Of a stretch of DNA of 64,000 nt, positions 8,183 through 17,029 are shown in pieces; positions within the stretch are counted from its first letter, which is position 1, and each line of letters begins with the position of its first letter. Origin of the DNA: Gemmatimonadota bacterium (GTDB taxonomy: Bacteria > Gemmatimonadota > Gemmatimonadetes > Longimicrobiales > Gaopeijiaceae); assembly GCA_007121455.1 (NCBI GenBank), contig SKKN01000038.1, forward strand, positions 1 to 64,000, given 5' to 3'. A program made the translations under genes and the position numbers. The notes under the pieces were generated by a model that was not told the origin of the DNA, ran no database searches, and saw only the letters and a program-made list of their open reading frames with translations.

Positions 8183-8789
8183 CGGCAGCCACGAGCCGGT
8201 TCGCGGCTTCCTTGAAGTGACCTCGTCGTGCCTCCCTCACCTCCTGGCTGGGGAGATGCTCCTCGTGGAAGCCCACGACGGTTCGGTCGTTCCCCTTCGG
8301 TTCAGCCGGTACCTGGATGGTCGATGGGCGATCCCATTCCGGCGGCTTCCAGGTGATTCGCAGGCGATCTCCCTCACGCGCTACCCGCACCTCGCCTTTG
8401 GACCCGTCATCGAGCCGGTATCGCTCCCCCGGTTCGAGCACCAATTCGCCCGAAGCTCCGAGCCACGCCTCGATCCCTTCTCGGGACGTCAGCCACTCCC
8501 ATACCCGCGCATGGGGTGCGGTCACGGTTCGCTGCACACCGATTTGGAAGCCCGTTTTCGCGGTTTGGCCCGCGGCCCTCTTCCCCCTCAGCCTTGCGTA
8601 GCCGACCGCGACGCTCTGCTGCCACCACCCGCGGGCGACCTCCCCCTGGTCCCGAACGAGGGCCACGAGCTCCTTGTGCGAGAGCCCTTCGCCCCCAAGG
8701 TGGTCGAGGAGCCTTTCCCACTCCTTCCATGATCGGCCCGTCGCTTCGGTGACCGCGGCATCCGAGATTCCGGGTTCTTCCTTCGCCAT
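8166..8789 (-). CDS. SRPBCC/AHSA1-type protein with N-terminal helical domain
   Basis: The carboxyl 125 residues form an AHSA1-like START fold (TVTAPHARVWEWLTSREGIE, then LEPGERYRLDDGSKGEVRV), a ligand-binding cavity often found next to ArsR regulators. The first 80 residues are a charged helical region resembling DUF4287-type domains (WKEWERLLDHLGGEGLSHKE, GWWQQSVAVGYARLRG). GGAGGG lies ahead of the ATG. It is 17 bases downstream of the membrane-protein gene and probably co-transcribed with it. Ligand and role are unknown. Confidence 0.75.
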   Translation of the reverse strand: MAKEEPGISDAAVTEATGRSWKEWERLLDHLGGEGLSHKELVALVRDQGEVARGWWQQSVAVGYARLRGKRAAGQTAKTGFQIGVQRTVTAPHARVWEWLTSREGIEAWLGASGELVLEPGERYRLDDGSKGEVRVAREGDRLRITWKPPEWDRPSTIQVPAEPKGNDRTVVGFHEEHLPSQEVREARRGHFKEAANRLVAAVTSRA

Positions 8790-8806
8790 GTGCCCTCCGT
8801 TCCTGA

Positions 8807-9631
8807 TCATGTCTCCGGCCGTCGGCTCTCGACGCCTCCGAGCAGCAGCCCGAACGCCACGAGTCCGACGAGGGTCCACGTCGCCCACACCGGAATCTGC
8901 GCTGCGGAACCCTCGATGCCCCGTAGGGCCGCGACGGTCGAGCCGGCAGTGAGAACGAGGGTGTAGGTCGCGCCCTTGAGCACCAAGATCGGGCCCAGAA
9001 CGAAGCCCCACCGTCGCCGTCGCCAGAGAAGGACCCCGCCAATCAGGAAGAAGGGAACCACGAACGAGAGATCCATAGCGGCGATCAGGGCGAAGGCCTC
9101 TTCCCCGACAGCAGGCTCGATTCCAGCGAATATGAAGAAGGCCCACTGCATCGTCCAGGCGACGGCGAGCCCTCCTCCGGTCAGGAGCATGTAGCCTCCC
9201 ACCCAACGTACCGGCGTACCTGGCCCGAACGCTCCTGCAACGCGCCCGACATCCAAGCGGACGAGGGCGAGTATGAGGGCGATCACCGGAAGCACGAAAA
9301 GGAGGACGTAGAGGGGGAAGAACACGTTCAGGCGGGCGCCGAACAGGTAGAACCCGTAGTTGTAGATCGCGTATCCGAGGGCAGAATACCAGACGAGTTC
9401 TCCCCGAACGGACCCGCGGCGCGACAGTGCCAGCCCGACGATCAGGATGGGGCTTCCCACCAGGAGGGTGACCAGGTCATTGCCGAACCAGGCCGCACGA
9501 ATCCACTCCACGTCCCGGTAGAGCTGCGGGAAGAGAAGGCCTCCCGCGGACTGGAAGACCATCAGCCCGGCGATCACCCACGAGAGGTGCACGGCGTGTG
9601 AGCCGTGCACGTTCGGGTGCGGTGTGTTCAA
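8807..9631 (-). CDS. Polytopic membrane protein of unknown function
   Basis: About 274 residues with seven or eight predicted membrane helices, including VIAGLMVFQSAGGLLF, LVTLLVGSPILIVGLAL and VPFFLIGGVLLWRR. No transport signature or catalytic motif is recognisable. A TTG start is proposed because GGAGG lies about eight bases ahead of it and translation then begins close to the first helix; an in-frame ATG 66 bases upstream lacks a ribosome site. It precedes the SRPBCC gene by 17 bases on the same strand, so the two may act together. Confidence 0.6.
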   Translation of the reverse strand: MNTPHPNVHGSHAVHLSWVIAGLMVFQSAGGLLFPQLYRDVEWIRAAWFGNDLVTLLVGSPILIVGLALSRRGSVRGELVWYSALGYAIYNYGFYLFGARLNVFFPLYVLLFVLPVIALILALVRLDVGRVAGAFGPGTPVRWVGGYMLLTGGGLAVAWTMQWAFFIFAGIEPAVGEEAFALIAAMDLSFVVPFFLIGGVLLWRRRRWGFVLGPILVLKGATYTLVLTAGSTVAALRGIEGSAAQIPVWATWTLVGLVAFGLLLGGVESRRPET

Positions 9632-9689
9632 GGTGCGCTCCTCCCGTCCTTCCTCAACTCGCCGGTCCGGAACCCCGGTTGATCCGTGC

Positions 9690-9827
9690 CGAGACAAATG
9701 TCGACCGCGACGTGTTCTTCCGTATCGATATCGAGGTTTGTCTCGGAAAACGAGAGAAAGAGCGACGTCGACCGATCACGGACCGGTCTCGGTCGAGGTT
9801 TGTCTCGCCAGGCGAGACGAATCTCGA
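9690..9827. repeat. Cluster of four 15-bp palindromic repeats
   Basis: Four related 15-mers lie in 138 bases: TCGAGGTTTGTCTCG at 9731-9745 and 9793-9807, and on the opposite strand CGAGACAAATGTCGA at 9690-9704 and CGAGACGAATCTCGA at 9813-9827. Each is close to a palindrome CGAGR-N4-TCTCG (perfect at 9813-9826). CTCG-gaaaa-CGAG at 9742-9754 adds another dyad. They sit between a minus-strand gene starting at 9631 and a plus-strand gene starting at 10125, so an operator array is possible. Apart from these repeats I find no gene in 9632-10124. Confidence 0.55.
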
Positions 9828-10124
9828 CACCGATGGGGCGAACCACGTCCACGGCGAGGTTTTGATCGCTCGCCGGCAGCCGCGACGGGCGCATCACTAC
9901 CGCGACTCCGGCAGCGTCCGTCGTCCGGGTCTCGACGACGCCGCTCCGTCCAGTCCGTTCCGTAGACATCGGCTGCTCCAGGATCAGCTCCAGCTCGTCC
10001 AGCCCATCCCCGACGAATCAACTGTGCCGGGGGAGGGCACCCACGCAATCCCCCCACCTCCGGGAAAACGAGTTGACCCGGCCGATCTTCCGGCGCCCGA
10101 GGCGGCTCGGTAGGTTGTCTCGCC

Positions 10125-10779
10125 ATGCCCTTTCTTCCCCCCGGAACTTCACCAGCTCATCGACCTGGCCGGTGTGGCTGTGTTCGCCGTGAGCGGTGCT
10201 CTGGCCGCGCTTCGGGCCCGAATGGACCTCCTGGGGGTTGCCGTGGTGGCGGCGGTCACGGCGATCGGAGGAGGGACGACCCGCGACTTGCTCCTGGATC
10301 GCCACCCGGTCTTCTGGATCGACGACCCCATTTACCTGGCCGTGATTCTCGTCACGGCCAGGGTCACCATATTCTGGACGCGCATCGCCCCACCACCCAT
10401 GAACTCGCTGGCCTTCGCGGACGCGCTGGGCCTGGCGTTCTTCGCGATCACTGGTGCGCAACTCACTCTCCTTGCGGGCCACCACTGGGGGATCGCGATT
10501 CTCATGGGCACCGTCACCGGTGTCGCCGGCGGAGTAATCCGGGACGTGCTCTCCGCCCAGGTCCCCATGATCCTCCGCCGCGGCGAGCTCTACGCCACGG
10601 CCGCTATCGCGGGGGCCGGCCTCTTTCTTCTCCTCCTGGGCGTCGGGGTTCCGGATACGGTGGCCGCCCTCTGCGGAATGGGTCTCGTCCTCCTCCTGCG
10701 CTTCTCCGCCATCCTCTTCGGGTTTCGGCTGCCAGTGTTGGGACTCCCCCAGGAAGGCCCGCGCCCCCCGCCCCCTTAG
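10125..10779 (+). CDS. TRIC/YicG-family membrane channel, apparent frameshift near start
   Basis: From about 10143 onward the frame encodes a typical bacterial TRIC (UPF0126) protein: seven membrane helices in two repeats with the Gly-rich signatures AIGGGTTRDLLL and GVAGGVIRDVL. The family normally starts with a full first helix. The matching start here (ATG at 10125, reading MPFLPP) is one base out of phase with ELHQLIDLAGVAVFAVSGAL. Removing one C from the CCCCCC run at 10137-10142 restores a normal N-terminus. Otherwise translation would have to begin at GTG 10174, inside helix 1. TRIC proteins are K+-permeable cation channels. Sequencing error, recent mutation or slippage are all possible. 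Confidence 0.8.
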
Positions 10780-11134
10780 ACGGCGGGTTCGTTCCGCTCT
10801 GCGCTCCTCGAGCTCATCCAGGGCGGATAGCTCGATAACGACTCAGATGAGTGGTTTGCCCGCGGACAGGTGATGGCGAACACCCGGCAGGGTTCCCCTG
10901 GCAGCACGTCGTCCTCGATGGCTACGAAGGGGAATCGCCGGTCTGTGCCCGTCCCGACCTCCCGGGGTCTTGTTCCCTCCGTTGCGCCGACGAGCCGGGC
11001 CCCCGAGACTCATGGTTCGAGTTGGACGAAGCCCGGAGTTCGCGAGAGGCCGGAGGACGACCTTGGAAGCCACGATCCATCGCCTCCGGAGTGGCACGCG
11101 CCGCACTCTCCGGGCCTTCGTCCCACCGGGCCTC
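10780..11134. other. No recognisable gene
   Basis: The space between the channel gene and the cyclophilin gene has no family-like frame on either strand; open frames are Arg/Pro-rich. It may hold the promoter of the downstream gene, but no convincing -35/-10 pair stands out. Confidence 0.5.
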
Positions 11135-11833
11135 GTGCGTCCTCGCCGCCCCTCCTCGTTGGAACGTGCAGTCCCCGCCCTGGCCCTGGCCTCTCTCCTC
11201 CTCCTGGCGGTGGCTGCGGGGTGCGGGAACGCGGGGGATGAGGACCCGTCGGAGGCCCCGAACCCTCTCCTCCGCCCCGGGCAGTTCACCGAGACCGGCC
11301 CTTCTCGATTCTCCGTCCGGTTCGAGACCACCGCAGGGGACTTCGTCGTGGAGGTGCATCGGGAATGGGCGCCCGTGGGTGCCGACCGATTCTACAATCT
11401 GGTGAAGGCCGGCTACTACGACGACACCCGTGTCCACCGGGTGGTCCCCGGATTCATGGCCCAGTTCGGCATCCACGGGGACCCGTACGTGAACTACGTT
11501 TGGAGGAGTGCCCTCCTCCGAGATGACCCGGTGGTGGAGTCCAATCGACGGGGGCGCATCGCCTTCGCCAAGGCCGGCCCCCACACCCGGAGCACCGAGG
11601 TCTTCATCTCCACTGAAGACAACGCCTTCCTGGACGAGGATGGTTTCGCTCCCTTCGGGGAGGTGGTGGAGGGGATGGAGGTGGTGGGCGCGTTCCATTC
11701 CGGATACGGCGACGGTCCGCCGCGGGGCGATGGGCCCTATGGGGCTATGGCTCTGGCTCGAGGAAACGAATACCTGGACGAGGAGTTCCCGGAACTGACC
11801 ATCGTGGTGCGAGCCACCCTCGTGGAACCCTGA
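11135..11833 (+). CDS. Cyclophilin-type peptidyl-prolyl isomerase, lipoprotein
   Basis: A 232-residue periplasmic or membrane-anchored isomerase. The signal ends in a lipobox (AVAAGC). The cyclophilin core follows: FETTAGDFVVEVHREWAPVG, then FYNLVKAGYYDDTRVHRVVP with FMAQFG, and later RGRIAFAKAG and STEVFIS. The catalytic Arg lies in VHRVV. The usual GTNGSQFFI element is replaced by HTRSTEVFIS. The start is uncertain: GTG 11135 gives a good positively charged n-region (RPRR) but has no strong ribosome site, and TTG 11159 also works. It probably assists folding of exported proteins. Confidence 0.8.
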   Translation: MRPRRPSSLERAVPALALASLLLLAVAAGCGNAGDEDPSEAPNPLLRPGQFTETGPSRFSVRFETTAGDFVVEVHREWAPVGADRFYNLVKAGYYDDTRVHRVVPGFMAQFGIHGDPYVNYVWRSALLRDDPVVESNRRGRIAFAKAGPHTRSTEVFISTEDNAFLDEDGFAPFGEVVEGMEVVGAFHSGYGDGPPRGDGPYGAMALARGNEYLDEEFPELTIVVRATLVEP

Positions 11834-12071
11834 TCGATCCGACATCCACATCCCCCGCCATGATCCGTGCCTGCCGGGACTTCGTCTCGGAGCCCCGACC
11901 GAGCGGCGGGATCGGCCGTGCCCGCGCCTGCCGCGACGGCGCCGCCTCCCTCCCGGAGGCGCGGTCTCCCCGCGGTTCGTCCAGTTGCCGCTTCCCGCAC
12001 CGGGCAATATGATGCCGTCTTCGCCCGGCCACCCCTTCCTGGTCCGGGCTATACGCGACCGAGGAGGGGGC

Positions 12072-12752
12072 ATGGAATCTCCAGTCGTCGAGCAGGTTGG
12101 AGGTGGAGCGGCGGTCGAGTCGGGACCCGGGCGAGCTACGGGGTGGGCCCTTCTCCTGGGCGGGATTTGCGGTCTGGTCGTGGCAGTGGCTCACCCTCGG
12201 GGACATCCGGTGGAAATGGCGGCGGGCACCGATGCGTGGACCACGATCCACGTTTTCGGAGCGGTGGGGTTCGGATTGCTCGCCACGGCCGCTCTCATCG
12301 AGTTGGCCGCGAGGCAACCCGGCTCGGAACGATCCACGGCGGAAACCATCGGCCTGGCGGGCGCTACCGTCTTCGGCGTGATGGCCATGATCACCATGAC
12401 GATCGATGGATTCACGAATCCCGCTCTCGCCTCACTGCGGGGCACGCCGGGTGCCGAGCATCTCAAGGCGGCGCTACTGGGGATGGAGAGCGGGCTGGCC
12501 GCGATCGGGTACGGCGGGTTCGGGCTCGCCGCGGCGCTCGCTGTCACGGCCCGTCTCCTCCGACTCAGAGGGGCCGCCGCACGAGCGGTCGCCGGTGTCG
12601 CGTCGTTGGCCCTCGTCGCCTTCGCCCTGGGTGCGATCCTCTACATCGGGATGGGAATCCAGGCGCTGGCGCTGCTCATGGCCCCGACTCCCCTGGCGAT
12701 GGCGTGGTTCATTCTCGTGGGAGTGCGGAGCGTGAGGGGGTCGGCGGCGTGA
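12072..12752 (+). CDS. Six-helix membrane protein, unknown function
   Basis: The 226-residue protein has about six hydrophobic helices, starting with ATGWALLLGGICGLVVAVAH and ending with PLAMAWFILVGVRSV. The start is supported by GGAGGGGG just upstream of ATG. The sequence between helices is Gly/Ala-rich, without catalytic motifs. I recognise no family. Both neighbours lie on other transcripts (cyclophilin upstream by 240 bases, DsbA-like gene convergent), so context says little. Confidence 0.6.
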   Translation: MESPVVEQVGGGAAVESGPGRATGWALLLGGICGLVVAVAHPRGHPVEMAAGTDAWTTIHVFGAVGFGLLATAALIELAARQPGSERSTAETIGLAGATVFGVMAMITMTIDGFTNPALASLRGTPGAEHLKAALLGMESGLAAIGYGGFGLAAALAVTARLLRLRGAAARAVAGVASLALVAFALGAILYIGMGIQALALLMAPTPLAMAWFILVGVRSVRGSAA

Positions 12753-12839
12753 CGCCGAGCCGAAAGCGAGTCGCCCGCCCAGCAGCGCGACCCCGGGTTT
12801 GACACGCACAGCCGGTGCGACCACGGCCGCCGGCGGAGA

Positions 12840-13469
12840 TCACCCGGTTGAAGCGGCCCGCTCCAACGCCTGGCGCATGAGATCCGTGGACTGGGCCCCG
12901 GACACTGCCAACGTCTCGTCGATCAGGAAGAAGGGGACCCCCCGGATGCCCAGCGAGCGGGCCCGGTCTTCGTCCTCCCGGACGACGTCCACATAGTCGG
13001 GGCCGGAGAGCACCTTTTCCACCTCTCCGGCGTCCAGTCCCACCTCGGCCGCCAGCGTCGCCAGCTCACCCCGCTCCGCGATCGCCCGGCCCTCGGTGAA
13101 GTATGCACGGAGCAGCCGCTCCTTCATCTTGGACTGCTTCCCCCGCTCCCGGGCGAGGTGGAGGAGCCGGTGGGCGTCCAGAGTGTTTCCCCTCCGAGCC
13201 CGCTCGAAGTCGAACGAAAGGCCCTCCCTGGCCGCCGTCCGGGTCATGTGGTCCATCATCCCCCGAGCCTCTTCGACGCTCATCCGGTACTTGAGAGCCA
13301 GCTCCTCGGCCAAGCTGCCCTCGGGCGCCGACGACGCTTCCGGATCCAGCTCGAAGCTCCGCCACACCAACTCGACGTGGATGTCCGCTTGTTCGACGGC
13401 TGCCTCGAAGCGGCGCTTTCCGATGTAACACCAGGGGCAGACGACGTCGGACCAGATCTCGACCTTCAT
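12840..13469 (-). CDS. DsbA-family oxidoreductase, FrnE-like
   Basis: A 209-residue cytoplasmic thioredoxin-fold protein (no signal peptide) starting MKVEIWSDVVCPWCYIGKRR, with the active-site Cys11-Pro-Trp-Cys14 and the long helical insertion of the FrnE/2-hydroxychromene isomerase-like subgroup. The cis-Pro loop GIRGVPFFLID is intact. AAGGAG precedes the ATG. FrnE relatives act in thiol-disulfide exchange or oxidative-stress tolerance, and a few act in polyketide tailoring. No partner gene is adjacent. Confidence 0.85.
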   Translation of the reverse strand: MKVEIWSDVVCPWCYIGKRRFEAAVEQADIHVELVWRSFELDPEASSAPEGSLAEELALKYRMSVEEARGMMDHMTRTAAREGLSFDFERARRGNTLDAHRLLHLARERGKQSKMKERLLRAYFTEGRAIAERGELATLAAEVGLDAGEVEKVLSGPDYVDVVREDEDRARSLGIRGVPFFLIDETLAVSGAQSTDLMRQALERAASTG

Positions 13470-13591
13470 GAAGGGCTCCTTCGGGGTTCGTCGGTTCGGC
13501 TCGCAATGGAAGCGTCGCGGAAGGGTCAGGTGGGTAAGGGAAGTACCGTGCCCGGGTGACGGCCCCCTGTCTCGCGCGCGTCCTCCACCCT

Positions 13592-14149
13592 CTACTGGCT
13601 CGGGAATCCCGCTTCCGCTTCCACTCGCTCCGCCTGGTTCACGTGCCTCTGCTGGTGAACGACGAGCATCTCCAGGCATTCGCCCAGAGTGAGGGTGATG
13701 AAGCGGCTCAGAGGAGAGCGGATCCGGATGCCGTTCAGGTCCGCACCGGCTGCGTCCTGAATGAACCCCAGGAGTTCAACCTGCGACGAAATGAACCTCT
13801 GGGGTGCGTCCGGTCGCGGGGGAGGCGGAACAAAGGGTCCTCGAGCCCGGATTCTGACCGGCCCGTCAGGTTCGGCACCCTTGATGAAGAGGCGCCCGAA
13901 CAGCCGGGGACGATATGTGGTCGAGGGCGAGGCCGGGGTTTCCTCCAACGCGGTCCGGATCCTCGAATGATAGGCCTCGGCGATGACGAGGAGGTGCTCA
14001 AAGCAGTCGGCCACGCCCCACCGGCCGGGCTGGGGCCGCCAGAGGAGCTGCTCCGCCGTGAGCCCCTCCGCAAGCCACCGGACATCTCGGTTGATCGTCT
14101 CCACCCGGACCCTCAGGCCCGAAAGGAAATCGCCGCTGGGAAGCGCCAT
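13592..14149 (-). CDS. DinB-family protein
   Basis: A 185-residue four-helix DinB_2 protein. The three metal-ligand His positions are visible: WGVADCFEHLLVIAEAYHS in helix 2 and HQQRHVNQAE near the end. The family uses bound Ni or Zn to activate small thiols and includes YfiT/BstA and bacillithiol transferases. The exact thiol in this organism is unknown. The start codon directly follows weak purines. A 20-base palindrome 45 bases upstream may be its operator. A broken relative sits at the left end of the window. Confidence 0.78.
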   Translation of the reverse strand: MALPSGDFLSGLRVRVETINRDVRWLAEGLTAEQLLWRPQPGRWGVADCFEHLLVIAEAYHSRIRTALEETPASPSTTYRPRLFGRLFIKGAEPDGPVRIRARGPFVPPPPRPDAPQRFISSQVELLGFIQDAAGADLNGIRIRSPLSRFITLTLGECLEMLVVHQQRHVNQAERVEAEAGFPSQ

Positions 14150-14193
14150 CTGTCACTCCTGGCCGGGCTCCGTCCCTCGAACTCGCGCGTAAT

Positions 14194-14213
14194 CGATCGA
14201 AATTTCTCGATCG
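14194..14213. promoter_or_regulatory. Palindrome upstream of the DinB gene
   Basis: CGATCGA-AATTTC-TCGATCG is a perfect 7-base inverted repeat with a 6-base AT-rich centre, placed 45 bases ahead of the minus-strand DinB start. It looks like a repressor operator; no matching regulator gene is adjacent. The rest of 14150-14440 shows nothing else. Confidence 0.35.
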
Positions 14214-14440
14214 TGCTGCTGAATGTCACGAAGAGACCATTCATCCGCCAGAGACCGGAGCACCGCACCCGGGACGGGCGGTCGGCCAGAGCCTTCGAGA
14301 CATCGTTCATGCGGGATGAGTTGCAGGGGGTTTCATGTCGAGGGAGGAGGCGCCTTGCTTGCGCTCGGCCCAGGGAAACCCCGAAGGCCCATTTTTTCTG
14401 CCTTCGACAGCGTCTCTATCGCTCGAACGAACAGGTCCCG

Positions 14441-14557
14441 ATGTCGTCTCGATCCACGGAAGAGGTGTTCCTCGATCATCTTGCACGGGCCCGGCGGGGC
14501 GATGTCGAGGGGGACATGCGGCGAAACATGGGTTTTGAACCGGGGGGCATGAGATGA
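14441..14557 (+). pseudogene. SnoaL-like (NTF2 fold) N-terminal fragment
   Basis: Thirty-eight codons begin MSSRSTEEVFLDHLARARRG and continue DVEGDMRRNMGF. This matches the first two helices of SnoaL-like proteins (pattern EEVFEDHL...GDVEGDLRRNY). The protein then stops. The final TGA overlaps the start of the following dehydrogenase as ATGA, so the leftover piece may now serve as a translated leader that couples ribosomes to that gene. Confidence 0.5.
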
Positions 14558-15309
14558 GTTCGCTGGACGGGAAAGTCGGCATCGTCACGGGTGGTGGATC
14601 GGGTCTCGGAGAGGCCATCGCAAAGGACCTGGCTGCCCGGGGCGTAAGGGTGGTTGTCTCGGACATCGACCGGGACGCCGCCGAGCGGGTGGCCGAGGGG
14701 ATCCGCGACGGAAGCGGCACGGCTCGGGCATTCCGCCAGGACACGGCGAATTCAGAGGATTGCCGCGCCGTGGTGGAGCACGCCGTCGAGAGCTGGGGAG
14801 CGCTCCACTACGCTGTGAACAACGCCGGGATCGGCGGTGCGCAGGCGCCAGCGGGGGAAACGGACCTGGCCGAGTGGCAGAAGGTGATCGACATCAATCT
14901 GAACGGTGTTCTCTACGGGATGCGCTTCCAGATCCCGGCCATGCTGGAGTCCGGGGCGCGCGATTGTGCCATCGTAAATATGGCTTCGATCCACGGGATG
15001 GTGGCGGCGGTGGGGAACGGAGCCTACACGGCGGCTAAGCACGGCGTGGTGGGGCTGACGAAGAACGCGGCCGCCGAGTACGGCCCCGAGGGCCTCCGCA
15101 TCAACTGCGTCGGCCCCGCTTACATCAAGACCCCTTTGTTGGCGGAGCTCCCGGAAGAGGTGCGCAACCAACTGGTATCGCGGCATCCCCTTGGACGCCT
15201 CGGCAGGCCGGAGGAGGTTGCACCGTTCGTGCGCTTCCTGCTCTCGGACGAAGCCTCGTTCATGACCGGCGGATACTACCTCGTGGACGGAGGTTATACC
15301 GCGGTGTAA
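14554..15309 (+). CDS. Short-chain dehydrogenase/reductase
   Basis: A classical SDR of 251 residues. It shows the nucleotide motif [12 protein letters not shown], the catalytic Ser in MASIHG, and YTAAK. Asp38 after the second strand (VVSDIDRD) favours NAD(H) over NADP(H). The carboxyl end closes with the family's [13 protein letters not shown]. Ribosome access may come from the GGGGGG tract upstream or from coupling to the short remnant frame that overlaps its start. The substrate is unknown; a BCCT transporter follows about 100 bases later on the same strand. Confidence 0.88.
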   Translation: MSSLDGKVGIVTGGGSGLGEAIAKDLAARGVRVVVSDIDRDAAERVAEGIRDGSGTARAFRQDTANSEDCRAVVEHAVESWGALHYAVNNAGIGGAQAPAGETDLAEWQKVIDINLNGVLYGMRFQIPAMLESGARDCAIVNMASIHGMVAAVGNGAYTAAKHGVVGLTKNAAAEYGPEGLRINCVGPAYIKTPLLAELPEEVRNQLVSRHPLGRLGRPEEVAPFVRFLLSDEASFMTGGYYLVDGGYTAV

Positions 15310-15407
15310 TCAAGACATTGGCCGGACCGGTGTTCCCCGTGTGGCAGGGTATGGTCCACTTCGAGGGGGGTGGCGCCTGAGACCTGGCGGGGACACGTTT
15401 CCGCCGC

Positions 15408-17027
15408 ATGAGTCCCGATTCCACCCCCCGTGGTCAGGTTCCCGAGGTCGCCTGGCCTTCCGTTCTTGTTCTCGTCCTCTTTCTGATGTTCGTCTGGAGC
15501 CGGCCGGACCAGGCGGCGGAAGCCTTCGGTGCACTGCGCGAGCGGATCGAGACCAGCTTCGGCTGGGCGTACGTGCTCCTCACCACCGGGGTTCTCGTCT
15601 ACCTCCTACGGCTCGGACTGGGACGCTTCCGGCACGTCCGGCTGGGCGCCGACGATTCCCGCCCGGAGTTCAATACCGTCTCGTGGTTCGCAATGCTTTT
15701 CTCGGCCGGGATGGGAATTGGGCTGATCTTCTGGTCCATCGCCGAGCCGATCGAGCATTTCGCGTCGAACCCCTTCGCCGGCCCCGGGGAGACTGATAGC
15801 CGGCGGGCCCACGCCGCCCTTCGTCTCACCTTCTTCCACTGGGGCCTCCACGCCTGGGGCGTCTTCGCCCTCATGGGGCTGGCGCTCGGATATTTCAGCT
15901 TCCGGCACGGGCTTCCGATGACGCTCCGCACCACCCTCTATCCGGTACTCGGCCAGCGCATCTATGGGCCCCTCGGTCACGCGGTCGATGTCTTCGCGGT
16001 CTTCGGTACGGTCGCGGGGGTCGCGACCTCGCTGGGTCTGGGCGCACAGCAGATCGTGGTGGGACTCGGCGAGCTTACGGATCTGGAGGTGGGGCTGAGC
16101 ACCGAACTCATCGTGGTGGCGCTCATCACCGTGCTGGGTACCGCCACTCTGATGGCCGGTCTGCGCCGGGGGATCGAGAACCTCTCGAACGTGAACCTCG
16201 GACTGACGGTCATGCTCGCCGCGATCCTCCTGCTGGCCGGTCCGACCCTCTTCCTGGTCAATCTCGGGGTGCATGGGCTGGGCGAGTACTTGCAGAACCT
16301 CATCGGCCAATCCCTGTGGGTGTCTCCGATCGAGGAGGCGGGATGGCACCGCACGTGGACCCTCTTCTATTGGGGCTGGTGGATCTCCTGGGCGCCCTTC
16401 GTGGGGATTTTCATCGCCCGAATCTCGTACGGCCGCACCATCGGCGAGTTCGTCCTCGGGGTTCTCGTGGTGCCCACCATGCTCACCCTCCTCTGGCTCA
16501 CCATCTTCGGGGGAACGGCGTTGAGCCTCGAGTTGGCGTCTCCGGGGGTACTCGTGGATGCGGTTGTGGAGCACGAGGCCGTGGCGCTCTTCCGGACGCT
16601 CCAGCTCCTCCCGCTCGCCGGGTGGCTCGTTCCCTTGGCGCTCACGCTCGTGGTGGTTCTCATCGGTACCTACTTCCTTACCTCGATGGCGGCAGCCACC
16701 TACGTGGTCAACCAGCTCATCGCGGGCGGGGAAACGCATCCGCTCCGACGCCACCGTCTTTTGTGGGGGATCACGATCGGGGCGATCGGAGGGTCGCTGC
16801 TCGCCGCGGGGGGGCTGGAGGCGATCCAGGCGGTGGCCATCGCCGCCGCTCTTCCCCTCGTCCTCGTGTTCGGGATCATGATCTACGGCTTCGAAGGTGG
16901 GCTCGCCGCCGATTCGCCCCTGCCTCCGCGCCGACGTGCCCGACTCTTCTCGCGTCCTCATCCTGCGCACCCGGAGGATCCACCTCTGGTGGCGGTGGAT
17001 CCGGACGGCGGGGAGCCCGGCGGCTGA
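15408..17027 (+). CDS. BCCT-family (betaine/carnitine/choline) transporter
   Basis: A 539-residue inner-membrane carrier with about 12 helices. The diagnostic segments are GMGIGLIFWSIAEPIEHF and the Trp-rich stretch FYWGWWISWAPFVGIFIARI with the following SYGRTIGEF. The family imports quaternary ammonium osmolytes with Na+ or H+. The segment after GMG (GMGIGL rather than a basic GMGVGL...D variant) does not settle the coupling ion. The C-terminal tail is short and proline-rich, so osmosensing of the BetP type is not evident. An osmoprotection or catabolic role is inferred. Confidence 0.9.
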   Translation: MSPDSTPRGQVPEVAWPSVLVLVLFLMFVWSRPDQAAEAFGALRERIETSFGWAYVLLTTGVLVYLLRLGLGRFRHVRLGADDSRPEFNTVSWFAMLFSAGMGIGLIFWSIAEPIEHFASNPFAGPGETDSRRAHAALRLTFFHWGLHAWGVFALMGLALGYFSFRHGLPMTLRTTLYPVLGQRIYGPLGHAVDVFAVFGTVAGVATSLGLGAQQIVVGLGELTDLEVGLSTELIVVALITVLGTATLMAGLRRGIENLSNVNLGLTVMLAAILLLAGPTLFLVNLGVHGLGEYLQNLIGQSLWVSPIEEAGWHRTWTLFYWGWWISWAPFVGIFIARISYGRTIGEFVLGVLVVPTMLTLLWLTIFGGTALSLELASPGVLVDAVVEHEAVALFRTLQLLPLAGWLVPLALTLVVVLIGTYFLTSMAAATYVVNQLIAGGETHPLRRHRLLWGITIGAIGGSLLAAGGLEAIQAVAIAAALPLVLVFGIMIYGFEGGLAADSPLPPRRRARLFSRPHPAHPEDPPLVAVDPDGGEPGG

Positions 17028-17029
17028 TC

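Noticed and set aside
11943-11961. CGCCTCC/GGAGGCG hairpin after the cyclophilin gene
   Set aside because: It has no T-tract and lies 110 bases after the stop in very GC-rich DNA, where such stems are frequent; not called as a terminator.
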